Below are positions 45,030 to 53,804 of a DNA stretch of 64,000 nt, in pieces. The position numbers and the translations under genes are program-made. The notes under the pieces are model-generated. The model searched no databases and was not told the origin of the DNA. It saw only the letters and a list, made by a program, of their open reading frames with translations. Location of the stretch: positions 3,676,001-3,740,000 of the forward strand of contig NZ_LT838813.1 of assembly GCF_900176595.1 (NCBI RefSeq). Direction: 5' to 3'. This stretch comes from Aquiflexum balticum DSM 16537. GTDB lineage: Bacteria > Bacteroidota > Bacteroidia > Cytophagales > Cyclobacteriaceae. Numbering within the stretch: position 1 is the stretch's first letter; every line of letters starts with the position of its first letter.

Positions 45030-45944
45030 TTACTTAACTTCAAAACTTTTGGATCCAATCTGATAACCGTCAGCATAAATCCTTACTTCATATATGCCTG
45101 TGGCATATTTGCTGCCTTTTTCATAAAAATAGGTAAGTTCCTGCTGCGAATTGTTGAAGATCAAATCCTGATGAACAGTATAAAATTCTTCTCTACCATC
45201 CAAGGTAAATGTACCGGAACCTCTTGCGACGTCAAAGATGGGTTGATTGTTCGGTGCCATAATCTGCACATAGATATCCCTTGGGCCAAAATTGGCGACT
45301 TTATTGTCTGCAAGGTTGAAAGTTACTTTCAATCTTTCCAGTTGCCTGTTTCTGAATCCATCTTCTCTTTCCCTTCCCCGGGCGTTGACAGCTGAAATGG
45401 TGATGTTTTCAGCTTTTAGTCTTGCGGCAATATCCACTTTCTCTTGGAGTTCCTGCTTTTTGAGATTCAGCTGAACTACTTCTTCTTCGATTTGTGCCTG
45501 ACTTGTTTTGAGTTCTTCGTTCTCGGTAAAAAGTTGCTGATTGACCTCCCTTAAACGTATGATTTCCTCATCTTTTTCCTCCAAGGTTTTGGTGTAGCTT
45601 GTGATTCTGCGATTGAGGGCAGAAATCTCTTCAGCAGAACGCTTCCTGTCCAGATTTCTTTCTTGTGTCAATTGGTCTCTTATTGCTTCAAGGCTACTGA
45701 TGTCACCGCCCAACTTGCCTATTTCGGCAATTCTTAAATCAAGTTGATAGGATACAGAATCAATTCTTCTGTTAAGTTCATTGTTTTCCTCAGACAGAAT
45801 GAGGATTTCCTCGGACTTTCTTGTCTTGTCCAGGTGGTCAGTGTAGAGTTTTATTCCGCTGATAATTACAAGGATAATCAGAACAATGATCAAGATGTTT
45901 TTTCCGTTATCTCTTCGATCGGATTTTACAGGATTGGTTTCCAT
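45030..45944 (-). CDS. Membrane-anchored coiled-coil protein of unknown function
   Basis: 304 residues. A short basic N-terminus is followed by one membrane helix (NILIIVLIILVIISGIKLY, about 15-33), a long coiled coil (about 40-175, rich in E, K, L heptads such as EEISALNRRITSYTKTLEEK), and a globular beta C-terminal domain (VTFNLADNKVANFGPRDIYV ... GYQIGSKSFEVK). The orientation suggests a periplasmic C-terminal domain. I recognise no named family; similar proteins seem common in Cytophagales. It stands alone, divergent from the TPMT-like gene. Confidence 0.85.
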   Translation of the reverse strand: METNPVKSDRRDNGKNILIIVLIILVIISGIKLYTDHLDKTRKSEEILILSEENNELNRRIDSVSYQLDLRIAEIGKLGGDISSLEAIRDQLTQERNLDRKRSAEEISALNRRITSYTKTLEEKDEEIIRLREVNQQLFTENEELKTSQAQIEEEVVQLNLKKQELQEKVDIAARLKAENITISAVNARGREREDGFRNRQLERLKVTFNLADNKVANFGPRDIYVQIMAPNNQPIFDVARGSGTFTLDGREEFYTVHQDLIFNNSQQELTYFYEKGSKYATGIYEVRIYADGYQIGSKSFEVK

Positions 45945-45984
45945 AAACGTTTAAGTTGTATTTTTACTCAAAATAATAAATTTT

Positions 45985-46578
45985 ATGTCTAATATCCTTC
46001 TGGACGAACAATTTTGGACTACAAGATACCTAAATAATCTTACAGCTTGGGATACTGGTAGGGTGACGGATCCCATAAAGCAATATTTAGACCAATTAGA
46101 AAATAAAAAATTAAAAATTTTGATTCCCGGGGCAGGTAATGGTCATGAAGCAATTTATGGTTTCAAAAAGGGCTTTAGAAACCTGCATATTCTGGATATT
46201 TCAGTTTTACCACTGCGGCAGTTTCAAAGGTCATGCCCCGATTTTCCCGAAAATCAAATGCATCATATGGATTTTTTCCTCCATGAAGGCCAGTATGACC
46301 TGATAATTGAGCAGACTTTTTTTTGTGCCTTACATCCCGAGAGGAGGATGGACTATTGTAAAAAAATGAATGAACTTCTAAAACCCTCAGGAAAATTGGT
46401 CGGAGTGCTTTTTGCAAAGAATTTTGAACATGATGGACCGCCTTTTGGAGGGGATATAGAGGAATACCGAAACTTGTTCAGTAGGGAATTTGATATTCAG
46501 AAACTTGAGATCTGCTATAATTCCATCACTCCAAGAAAGGGAAATGAAGTTTTTATTTCATTGCAGAAAAATCAATAA
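45985..46578 (+). CDS. SAM-dependent methyltransferase, thiopurine methyltransferase-like
   Basis: 197 residues. The start EQFWTTRYLNNLTAWDTG matches TPMT-type enzymes (WxxRW...WD motif), and the SAM loop ILIPGAGNGHEA follows at about 50; DLIIEQTFFCAL is the post-IV strand. It could methylate thiol or other small nucleophiles; the natural substrate is unknown. It converges with, and overlaps by 7 bp, the methyltransferase on the other strand. Confidence 0.85.
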   Translation: MSNILLDEQFWTTRYLNNLTAWDTGRVTDPIKQYLDQLENKKLKILIPGAGNGHEAIYGFKKGFRNLHILDISVLPLRQFQRSCPDFPENQMHHMDFFLHEGQYDLIIEQTFFCALHPERRMDYCKKMNELLKPSGKLVGVLFAKNFEHDGPPFGGDIEEYRNLFSREFDIQKLEICYNSITPRKGNEVFISLQKNQ

Positions 46579-47351
46579 TGCAGGATATAATGCCCTCTAG
46601 TCAGTTTTTTATCAAAAAGCAGTACACCACATTCAAAAAAATCCAGACTGATGATAACATCATGATGGACCTTGATTTTATTCCAGACAGCATTCATTTC
46701 TTTGGACCAATGAATATCTGCTATGCAAATAATACTTGAATCTTTGATATGGGGGAGTATCAATTCAAAGTAGGATAAGGTAGCCTCATACGTATGCGTA
46801 GCATCCACTAAAGCAAAATCAATAAGTTTGTATTGCTGAATGGCCACTGCCAAGGTTTCTTGCAGATTTCCAAAGATATATTCCGTGTTTTCAGGTCTGA
46901 TGTTTTCCTGGGCTTTATTCCATAGCGCCTTAGAACCTTCGAAAGTAAGTAACTTACCCTTAACATTTCTGGCTAGATACCGGGTGTTTAGACCCACACA
47001 GGTACCCAATTCAAAAACCACTTCAGCGGGAGTTTGGGAAACAAAATATTGATATAACTGCGAAAATTTTCTTGAACTGCTGCTGTATTTTGTGATTGAG
47101 GAAGTCTTCCTGAAGGGTTTGGTCAATCTTTTTGATCCTGCACCAAAATCATCAATTTCAAGGATTTCAAAATCGCTAAGGAGTTTCTCTCTTAGTACTT
47201 CCAAATCCAGATCATTTTCTCTGGATTGCTGGATAAAACCTAAAAGGCCATTATATAAATCAAAGACAAAAGGAGACTGAATAGCAAATTGGTCTTCTTT
47301 GACAAACCAGTATTTCAGATATGCAAAAAATGGATAGAGATGTTTTTTCAA
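46572..47351 (-). CDS. Class I SAM-dependent methyltransferase (O-methyltransferase-like)
   Basis: 259 residues. The SAM motif VFELGTCVGLNTRYLA (about 114-129) and IDFALVDATHTYEATLSYFE correspond to the strands of methyltransferase_24-type proteins. The N-terminal AYLKYWFVKEDQFAIQSPFVFDLY region is typical of a Bacteroidetes subgroup. No substrate can be assigned. It sits 2 bp from apaG and may be cotranscribed with it. Confidence 0.8.
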   Translation of the reverse strand: MKKHLYPFFAYLKYWFVKEDQFAIQSPFVFDLYNGLLGFIQQSRENDLDLEVLREKLLSDFEILEIDDFGAGSKRLTKPFRKTSSITKYSSSSRKFSQLYQYFVSQTPAEVVFELGTCVGLNTRYLARNVKGKLLTFEGSKALWNKAQENIRPENTEYIFGNLQETLAVAIQQYKLIDFALVDATHTYEATLSYFELILPHIKDSSIICIADIHWSKEMNAVWNKIKVHHDVIISLDFFECGVLLFDKKLTRGHYILHY

Positions 47352-47353
47352 AT

Positions 47354-47740
47354 TTAATTGTCAAATATATCAGCTATGAGTTGAAATTCAGGGATTTTGA
47401 CTTCCAGATATTTCCCGTCAAAAAGCTTTTCCATAAAGAAAGAGCCGCGCATCTTTCCCAATCCGGATTTCAGGTTGCAACCTGACACGTATTCATGTTT
47501 GTTTCCGGGTTCCAAAATCGGCTGCTGTCCTACAACTCCATCACCTTCAACAGTTTTAGCTACATCCCCGGCATCAGAAATCTCCCATTTCCTTCTCATC
47601 AGCTGTAAGGTATGGGAACTGTTGTTTTCAATATTTACCTTATAGGTAAAAACATAATGGTGCTGATGTGGGCTTGAGAATTCCGGCTGATACGTGACTT
47701 CAACGGTCACTTTTATTCCTTCAGTGATGGCTATTACCAT
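47354..47740 (-). CDS. apaG: ApaG protein
   Basis: 128 residues with an immunoglobulin-like fold: VTYQPEFSSPHQHHYVFTYKVNIEN, LMRRKWEISDAG, and the conserved loop VGQQPILEPGNKHEYVSGCNL, GKMRGSFFME. The exact function is unknown; the family is linked to Co2+/Mg2+ homeostasis and resembles the ApaG domain of F-box proteins. It is divergent from ung, with 77 bp between. Confidence 0.96.
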   Translation of the reverse strand: MVIAITEGIKVTVEVTYQPEFSSPHQHHYVFTYKVNIENNSSHTLQLMRRKWEISDAGDVAKTVEGDGVVGQQPILEPGNKHEYVSGCNLKSGLGKMRGSFFMEKLFDGKYLEVKIPEFQLIADIFDN

Positions 47741-47817
47741 TGTTTTCTTAAGTTTGGACTTTTAGAGCATTAAAAGTAAATGATTATATTAAAAATACAA
47801 CGATATTCAGTATAAAA

Positions 47818-48480
47818 ATGAATGTAAAAATAGAAGGAGGATGGAAAAACATCTTAGAAGAGGAATTTTCAAAACCATACTTCATAAATTTAGTTGACTT
47901 TGTCAAAAAAGAATATAGTGAACAGACTGTTTTTCCAAAAGGGAAGGAAATATTCAATGCTTTTGAACATTGCCATTTTAGTAAATTGAAAGTAGTGATT
48001 CTGGGTCAAGACCCATACCATGGTCCTGGACAGGCACATGGGCTTTCTTTTTCTGTGAGAGAAGGGGTGCCTTTTCCCCCTAGTCTCTTGAATATCTTCA
48101 AGGAATTGAACAGGGATTTGGGCTTATCGATGCCTTCAAACGGTGATTTGTGCAAATGGGCGGATCAGGGTGTTTTGTTACTGAATGCTACCCTGACAGT
48201 CAGGGCACACCTTGCCGGTTCCCATCAAAAAAAGGGCTGGGAGGAATTTACGGATGCAGTGATACGGAAAATTGCAACAGAAAAAAGCAATATTGTTTTT
48301 ATGCTTTGGGGAGCCTATGCCCAAAAGAAGGCAGCGTTTATTGATGAGAAGAGGCACCTTAAACTCCATGCACCACATCCAAGTCCCCTTTCAGCCCATA
48401 GGGGTTTTTTGGGCTGTGGACATTTTTCAAAAGCGAATGACTATTTGAGGGAATCCGGGTTGGAGGAGATTAAGTGGTAA
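47818..48480 (+). CDS. ung: Uracil-DNA glycosylase
   Basis: 220 residues. Catalytic motif ILGQDPYHGPGQAHGLSFSV with Asp65 as the water-activating residue, and the C-terminal HPSPLSAHRGFLGCGHFSKAN loop carrying the catalytic His. It removes uracil from DNA in base excision repair. Length and motifs are fully standard. Its stop codon is followed by a heptamer array. Confidence 0.98.
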   Translation: MNVKIEGGWKNILEEEFSKPYFINLVDFVKKEYSEQTVFPKGKEIFNAFEHCHFSKLKVVILGQDPYHGPGQAHGLSFSVREGVPFPPSLLNIFKELNRDLGLSMPSNGDLCKWADQGVLLLNATLTVRAHLAGSHQKKGWEEFTDAVIRKIATEKSNIVFMLWGAYAQKKAAFIDEKRHLKLHAPHPSPLSAHRGFLGCGHFSKANDYLRESGLEEIKW

Positions 48481-48482
48481 GA

Positions 48483-48634
48483 GAGAAGAGCGAAGCGAGA
48501 TGCGAGAGCCGAGATTTAAGACACTGAATCTGCCCTGATTTTCAGGTACTAAAGGCATAAGATCAGAAGAACCTCTCAATCCTAATCTTATGTCTTAAGT
48601 CTTGTGTCTAAAGTCTCGCTTTTCGCTTCTCGCT
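48483..48634. repeat. Pair of facing heptamer arrays between convergent genes
   Basis: Left array 48483-48524: GAGAAGA, GCGAAGC, GAGATGC, GAGAGCC, GAGATTT, AAGACAC. Right array 48579-48634: ATCCTAA, TCTTATG, TCTTAAG, TCTTGTG, TCTAAAG, TCTCGCT, TTTCGCT, TCTCGCT. The right array, read on the other strand, follows the same unit order as the left one, making a long imperfect hairpin. It begins three bases after the ung stop and ends four bases before the SMP-30 gene end. Confidence 0.82.
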
Positions 48635-48638
48635 TTTA

Positions 48639-49544
48639 TCACCAAACCCCGGTTACTTTCATTTGAAGGGTGTAGACAGAACCCATTGCAGTGATAAATA
48701 GAGTCTTACGTTCTATTCCTCCGAATACCACATTAGAAGTCCATTTTTCATCAACCGGAATATGCGCTATCTGATCTCCTTTGGAATTGAAAACAGTAAC
48801 TCCATTTCCAGTGAGATAAACATTGCCACGATGGTCAATGGTCATACCATCAGAGCCCATTTCCACAAAAAGTTGTTTGTTGGTGAGGTACCCATCTTCT
48901 TCAATGTTATACACATATGTTTTGTTGGCGCCGATATCCGCAACATATAGTTTTTTGCCATCTTTAGTTCCCACCAGGCCATTTGGCTTAACCAATGTCT
49001 CGTCTACTCGGAATAACTGCACCCTGTCAGCTGAGAGGAAATACAGATGTTCTCCATTTTGCTGCATTTCGGGGTCTCTGTCCCAATAGGGTCTTTTGTA
49101 AAGAGGGTCTGTAATATAAATGCCACCGAAAGGAGATATCCAAAGGTCATTGGGCCCGTTCAGTTTTTTACCTTGAAAGTTTTCTATCAGTACTTTTTTA
49201 TTTCCTTTGTCATCAATGGACCATAACTGATTTTCCATATCTGCACAGGCAATAAGGTTACCTTCTCTGTCAAAATACAGGCCATTAGATCTACCTGAAT
49301 CTTCCATAAAAACACTGTCCTCATTTCTCGTCTCAGACCATTTGAGGATTTTATTATTGGGTTGGTCAGTAAAATAAACGTCTCCGATCCTTTGGACTGC
49401 AGGACCTTCGGTGAATGTAAATCCATCAGCTATCTTCTCCAATTGTGCCTTATTGGCAACGATGGATTTTTTATCAATGATTTGAGCTTGAATAGCTAAG
49501 GGGCCTAGAATGGCAATAATACTGAGATAAAGTATTTTTTTCAT
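48639..49544 (-). CDS. SMP-30/gluconolactonase/LRE family protein, exported
   Basis: 301 residues from MKKILYLSIIAILGPLAIQA, a signal peptide; the upstream 45 codons in frame are not protein-like. It has a six-bladed propeller of the SMP-30 type: FTEGPAVQRIGDVYFTDQPNNKI (metal Glu in TEGP), GPNDLWISPFGGIYITDP, PNGLVGTKDGKKLYVADI and SDGMTIDHRGNVYLT. These carry the conserved Glu, Asn and Asp metal ligands. It probably hydrolyses sugar lactones, substrate unknown. Confidence 0.92.
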   Translation of the reverse strand: MKKILYLSIIAILGPLAIQAQIIDKKSIVANKAQLEKIADGFTFTEGPAVQRIGDVYFTDQPNNKILKWSETRNEDSVFMEDSGRSNGLYFDREGNLIACADMENQLWSIDDKGNKKVLIENFQGKKLNGPNDLWISPFGGIYITDPLYKRPYWDRDPEMQQNGEHLYFLSADRVQLFRVDETLVKPNGLVGTKDGKKLYVADIGANKTYVYNIEEDGYLTNKQLFVEMGSDGMTIDHRGNVYLTGNGVTVFNSKGDQIAHIPVDEKWTSNVVFGGIERKTLFITAMGSVYTLQMKVTGVW

Positions 49545-49563
49545 TGGTATTGGGTTGTTACAA

Positions 49564-50520
49564 TTAGTGAGTAAGAAATTCAGCCCAAAGGGGAAAATGG
49601 TCTGAAATCCTGTAAGAAAGCTGAGAGAGCGTATAATTCCTATTTTTAAGTACATTATTTCTAAAATCAACAATTCCACCGCGGGTATATTTCAGACAGA
49701 TGTTATCTTCAAACCATGCAATTTGGTCATAAAATGAATATGTTTTTTTAAATATTGTCCTGTCGAATTGCTGCATGTCATCAGGCACATAGAGACCGGA
49801 TGAAATAAAAGCATCAAAGGTGGGGTCTCCGGTTTTAACAATATTAAAATCTCCCAAAGTGATAAGACTATGACTCCAAGAGTTCAGGTCTTTGGCCCAG
49901 TCAGCAATCCAATCTGCAATGGCTTGGATTTCTGCGACTCTGTCCGGTGATTTTGTTCCAAATAAAACATGAAGTGTCAATAAAACAAAAGTTTTGCCTG
50001 CGACCTGAAAACTTACCCCATAAGGTGTTCGGGCAAATTGTCTTTGTAGGGCATTGGGGTCAATGGCTCTGTTTTTTTCCAAAACATCATCGGGAATAAC
50101 GATTTCACAGGCAAGACCTGATAGTTTCACTTTACGGTTATCAAATATAAATGCCAATCTTTCATTATTACCCTTGGAACCGGCCGTAACATCTGTGATC
50201 AGAAAACTCCAATCAGGCCCGAGTAACTTCATAGTTTCCCTCAAGGCTTTGATATTTCCTCTTACTTCCTGTACAGCAATGATGTCAAATCTTTTGATGA
50301 TTTCAACAATGCATAAAAGAGAGTGTGCGTCTCTTTTTGGTGACTTATTTTCCGATGCTTCCCATTCCATGGTCAATCCACCAAAAACCCTGATATTCCA
50401 GGTGCAGATCAGTACATTTCTATCCAGTTTTTTTGCCGGAAGTAGATCATCCAGAAATTTTTTTAATTCTTTGAGTTCGTCCCCGATTTCTTTTGGAGGA
50501 AAATTTAGATTTATTTCCAT
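49564..50520 (-). CDS. Endonuclease/exonuclease/phosphatase family protein
   Basis: 318 residues. EEP motifs: LICTWNIRVFGG (about 36-47), IIAVQEVRGNIKALR, ITLGDFNIVKTGDPTF and the C-terminal SDHFPLWAEF. These supply the Glu, Asn, Asp and His of the active site. There is no signal peptide, so it is cytosolic. It could act on nucleic acid or a phosphate ester; the substrate is not decided. It ends 19 bp from the SMP-30 start. Confidence 0.92.
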   Translation of the reverse strand: MEINLNFPPKEIGDELKELKKFLDDLLPAKKLDRNVLICTWNIRVFGGLTMEWEASENKSPKRDAHSLLCIVEIIKRFDIIAVQEVRGNIKALRETMKLLGPDWSFLITDVTAGSKGNNERLAFIFDNRKVKLSGLACEIVIPDDVLEKNRAIDPNALQRQFARTPYGVSFQVAGKTFVLLTLHVLFGTKSPDRVAEIQAIADWIADWAKDLNSWSHSLITLGDFNIVKTGDPTFDAFISSGLYVPDDMQQFDRTIFKKTYSFYDQIAWFEDNICLKYTRGGIVDFRNNVLKNRNYTLSQLSYRISDHFPLWAEFLTH

Positions 50521-50549
50521 ATATAATTTTAAAAGAGTGGATTAAATGG

Positions 50550-50579
50550 TTTGAAAACAATAAAGGCTTCTTATTTTTG
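50550..50579 (+). promoter_or_regulatory. Bacteroidetes promoter of the AbgT gene
   Basis: TTTG (50550-50553), 18-bp spacer, TATTTTTG (50572-50579), a perfect TAnnTTTG. It is 22 bp upstream of the ATG at 50602. Confidence 0.7.
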
Positions 50580-50601
50580 ATGATACCCAATTTAATCCTT
50601 T

Positions 50602-52158
50602 ATGAGCAATATGCAGAACAAATCGAAAACCTTTTTGGATAGATTTCTGGATTTTATAGAAAAAGCCGGTAACAAGCTTCCTGATCCCGCAATTTTGTTT
50701 TTGTTTTTGATGCTGATTACCTGGGTTTTATCAGCCCTTTTGTCTCCCATAGATTTTGGGGCTATTGATCCAAGGTCCGGTGGGGAACTAAGGATTCAGA
50801 ACCTCCTTACAGGCTCTCAGTTTGCTGCTTTTTTGGCCAATATGACAGGTATTTTCATCAACTTTCCTCCATTGGGTGTGGTTCTCTTGGCCATGTTGGG
50901 TGTGGGAGTTGCGGAGCATTCAGGATTTATCAATGCCGGTTTGAAATTTTTGTTGGGTGTAACGCCTAAAATGTTGCTTACTCCGATTTTGGTTTTGGTG
51001 GCCATTGTCAGCCATACTGCTGCAGATGCAGGCTATGTGTTGGTGATTCCATTGGGCGGAGTAATTTTTTATGCTGCGGGTCGACATCCTTTGGCAGGAA
51101 TTGCAGCTGCTTTTGCAGGAGTTTCGGGAGGATTCAGTGCCAATTTCATCCCGTCAGGCATTGATCCGCTCATTCAGAGTTTTACCCAGTCTGCTGCTCA
51201 GATTTTAGACGCGGATATAACCCTAAACCCTCTTAACAATATTTACTTTACCGGTTTATCGAGTTTGATAGTGATCAGTGTGGTTTGGTACCTGACGGAT
51301 AGGGTAGTCGAACCTAGACTGAACAGAAATGTGGAAGTGGATGAAAATATGGATGATATCCCTAAAATGGAAATCTTAAATTCGAAGGAGAAGAAAGCTT
51401 TTTGGTTTGCTTTTGCTACTATGATGGCCTGTTTTACTTTACTGTTGATTTGGGCAATCCCGCATGATTCAGCCTTGAGAGATTCTGTAGGGGAAATCAC
51501 CTCAAAAGACGCCCCTCTGATGAAGTCTATTGTTCCCTTGATATTTATTTTGTTTTGGATCCCGGGTTTGGTATACGGCTTTGCTTCGGGCACTTATAAG
51601 TCCCTCAAAGACATAGTGCTTTCCATGAGTAAAGCCATGGGCAGTATGTCTTATTATATTGTTATGGCTTTTTTCTGTGCTTTGTTTATTGATGCATTCA
51701 GTAAATCCAACATTGGGGCTTTGACAGCTTTAAAAGGTGCCAATTTTCTTAGGGCACTTGACTTACCCGCCCAAATAACGATTGTGGGGATAGTCCTGCT
51801 GACCGCATTTGTGAATTTATTGGTAGGTTCAGCTTCCGCCAAATGGGCCTTGATCAGCCCAATTTTTGTGCCTATGTTGATGCAATTGGGAATATCACCC
51901 GATCTGACACAAGCGGCTTATAGGGTAGGGGATTCAGTTTCCAATATCATCACACCTTTATTGCCCTATTTCCCTTTGATCGTGGTATTCTGTCAGCGCT
52001 ATGTCAAATCAACTGGCATCGGGACCTTGGTTTCGATGATGATACCTTATTCGATTGCCTTATTGGTGATCTGGACTGCGTTTTTATTGCTTTATTGGAC
52101 TTTGGGAATTCCTTTGGGATTGCAGAGTACGTATGAGTATGTGATGGTTGCTCCTTAG
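50602..52158 (+). CDS. AbgT family transporter
   Basis: A 518-residue membrane protein with about nine or more membrane segments. The start FLDFIEKAGNKLPDPAILFLFLMLITWVLSALLSP and the conserved SHTAADAGYVLVIPLGGVIF and GSASAKWALISPIFVPMLM blocks are AbgT/YdaH signatures. Family members take up p-aminobenzoyl-glutamate or export sulfonamide-like compounds. There is no abgA/abgB-type hydrolase next to it, so substrate and direction stay open. Confidence 0.93.
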   Translation: MSNMQNKSKTFLDRFLDFIEKAGNKLPDPAILFLFLMLITWVLSALLSPIDFGAIDPRSGGELRIQNLLTGSQFAAFLANMTGIFINFPPLGVVLLAMLGVGVAEHSGFINAGLKFLLGVTPKMLLTPILVLVAIVSHTAADAGYVLVIPLGGVIFYAAGRHPLAGIAAAFAGVSGGFSANFIPSGIDPLIQSFTQSAAQILDADITLNPLNNIYFTGLSSLIVISVVWYLTDRVVEPRLNRNVEVDENMDDIPKMEILNSKEKKAFWFAFATMMACFTLLLIWAIPHDSALRDSVGEITSKDAPLMKSIVPLIFILFWIPGLVYGFASGTYKSLKDIVLSMSKAMGSMSYYIVMAFFCALFIDAFSKSNIGALTALKGANFLRALDLPAQITIVGIVLLTAFVNLLVGSASAKWALISPIFVPMLMQLGISPDLTQAAYRVGDSVSNIITPLLPYFPLIVVFCQRYVKSTGIGTLVSMMIPYSIALLVIWTAFLLLYWTLGIPLGLQSTYEYVMVAP

Positions 52159-52612
52159 CAGGAATTCCTACATCATGAATGATCAGATTGGATCCAATCG
52201 AAAACTTTTCCGGAATGAATTTTTAAAAATCAAAAGGTTAAACCTATTTGGAATTTCGATATTCAATAAAGGGATTATTGATTTTTAATTATTTTAATAA
52301 TATTATTATTGATTACTGCTGATATTTTATTTTTTATTTTTTACAAATTGAATTAGCATTTAATAAATTTGGTAGAGACTGAATTGGGAAGAAAGCTTTT
52401 GTTTAATTCAAAAAGTTGTTAAAAAAAACCTCAATTTATTTCTTGTGATGGTTTGCCATTATCTGAAGTTTTCCTTTGTAACCTTGTCAGGGTTGCAATT
52501 GACTTCAATTGGCCAAAGTTCATTTGAATACAAATTACTGATAGGTTTCATCATCAGAATCTTTTAATCTTAATCGTCCGAGTATTAAATTTTAAATTTA
52601 AATGTTATCGCT
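52159..52612. other. AT-rich intergenic region
   Basis: 454 bp without a credible ORF between AbgT and the first lipoprotein. Very AT-rich around 52290-52350 (AATAATATTATTATTG), and it contains a weak hairpin AACC-TTGTCA-GGGTT near 52482. It must hold the promoter for the lipoprotein pair, but I see no clear consensus match. Confidence 0.6.
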
Positions 52613-53029
52613 ATGAAAAGGAAATATTGCTCAATGGTAATCTTTATTGCATTTTTAATGCTTTTCACATCTTGTTTTACTTATACAGATGTTTTGAAAA
52701 AAAGAGAAGTTCCTGACGATTATGTTTTTACACCTAAGGATTTTGAAATTGGAAAGAAATATGAATTCTCTACCAAAGAAGGGATGGTTTTACTATTGAG
52801 ACTGAATGAATTGTCAGAGAAGGGTGTATATGGTTCAGGAACCTTGAAGACTATGAAAGATGGCTCTCAGCCAATAAAATCAGATAGTTATTTTTTGGGT
52901 TTTGAAGAAATGGATGAAGCAAAAAGATATAAGTTGAACCCTTGGCTAACGGCCCTTATACCTTCGGTGATTTTGGTTGGAATAGGCATTTACGCATCCA
53001 ATAACTTGAACATAGGATATACCTGGTAA
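52613..53029 (+). CDS. Lipoprotein with C-terminal membrane segment, unknown function
   Basis: 138 residues. A lipobox after the signal (MVIFIAFLMLFTSC, Cys about 21) is followed by a small beta domain (KDFEIGKKYEFSTKEGMVLLL) and a C-terminal hydrophobic helix (WLTALIPSVILVGIGIYA). The combination of a lipidated N-terminus and a C-terminal membrane segment is unusual. It shares this layout with the next gene, 62 bp downstream, so they may be distant paralogues or work together. Confidence 0.75.
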   Translation: MKRKYCSMVIFIAFLMLFTSCFTYTDVLKKREVPDDYVFTPKDFEIGKKYEFSTKEGMVLLLRLNELSEKGVYGSGTLKTMKDGSQPIKSDSYFLGFEEMDEAKRYKLNPWLTALIPSVILVGIGIYASNNLNIGYTW

Positions 53030-53091
53030 TTGATGGTCTATAGAATTATTTATAGTTCATATATTTTGATAAATCATAATGAAATAAGCTC

Positions 53092-53784
53092 ATGAAAATT
53101 TTGGCCAACAGCATAAATCCAATACTTGTATCCATACTGCTATTTCCTTTTTTTTCATGTTCATCTTACATGAATATAAAAAGCATATCCAGTCCTTTGA
53201 TATTGGGTAATGATATGTCAGACACACTTTCCTCAAAGTATTTTGAAGGGATGACACCCGGTGATAAAATCAAGATCAGAGATAAAACTGACAAAAGGCA
53301 AGAAATTCTATTTTCATCTGTTTCAGAAGGGATGCTTTATGGTATGGCTTTAAGAAATCCTGAAAGTTGGAAAAAAGTTGAACCTTTTGATTTCTCAATA
53401 CCAATCACAAGAATAAGTCGGATTAGAGTGATAGAAAAAAGTTCTGAATTATCAAATGATGAAATCCAGAAGTTCTACAACAGCGATTTGTATAAAATAA
53501 AAAAGGGGGATAGGGTTTTTATAGAGAAAGAAAATGGCCAACAACTTTATATGTTTTTCGAAGAATTCGAAGATGGTATTGTTTATGGTGATTCATGGGG
53601 CAGCCAAAAAAATGATTCTAAGTCTTCAACTGAGAAGGTAGAAATACCTATAAATGAAATTGAAATAATCGAGGTCAAAAAATTCAATTCCAAGCGAACA
53701 GGCCTATTAATTATTGCAGTTGGGGGAGGGTTCTTGGCAGTTGTAATTATTAGTATTGCCACCAATCCTATCTATTTTTTTTAA
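53092..53784 (+). CDS. Lipoprotein with C-terminal membrane segment, unknown function
   Basis: 230 residues. Signal and lipobox LVSILLFPFFSC (Cys 23) are followed by two similar beta modules (EGMTPGDKIKIRDKTDKRQ and KKGDRVFIEKENGQQLYMFF), each followed by a strand ending in IEIIEV- or RIRVIE-like segments, then a C-terminal helix (LLIIAVGGGFLAVVIISIA). The modules look like Hfq/SH3-like small beta folds, though that is only an impression. It is likely cotranscribed with the previous lipoprotein. Confidence 0.75.
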   Translation: MKILANSINPILVSILLFPFFSCSSYMNIKSISSPLILGNDMSDTLSSKYFEGMTPGDKIKIRDKTDKRQEILFSSVSEGMLYGMALRNPESWKKVEPFDFSIPITRISRIRVIEKSSELSNDEIQKFYNSDLYKIKKGDRVFIEKENGQQLYMFFEEFEDGIVYGDSWGSQKNDSKSSTEKVEIPINEIEIIEVKKFNSKRTGLLIIAVGGGFLAVVIISIATNPIYFF

Positions 53785-53804
53785 TTAATGATTGGTTAGT
53801 GGGT

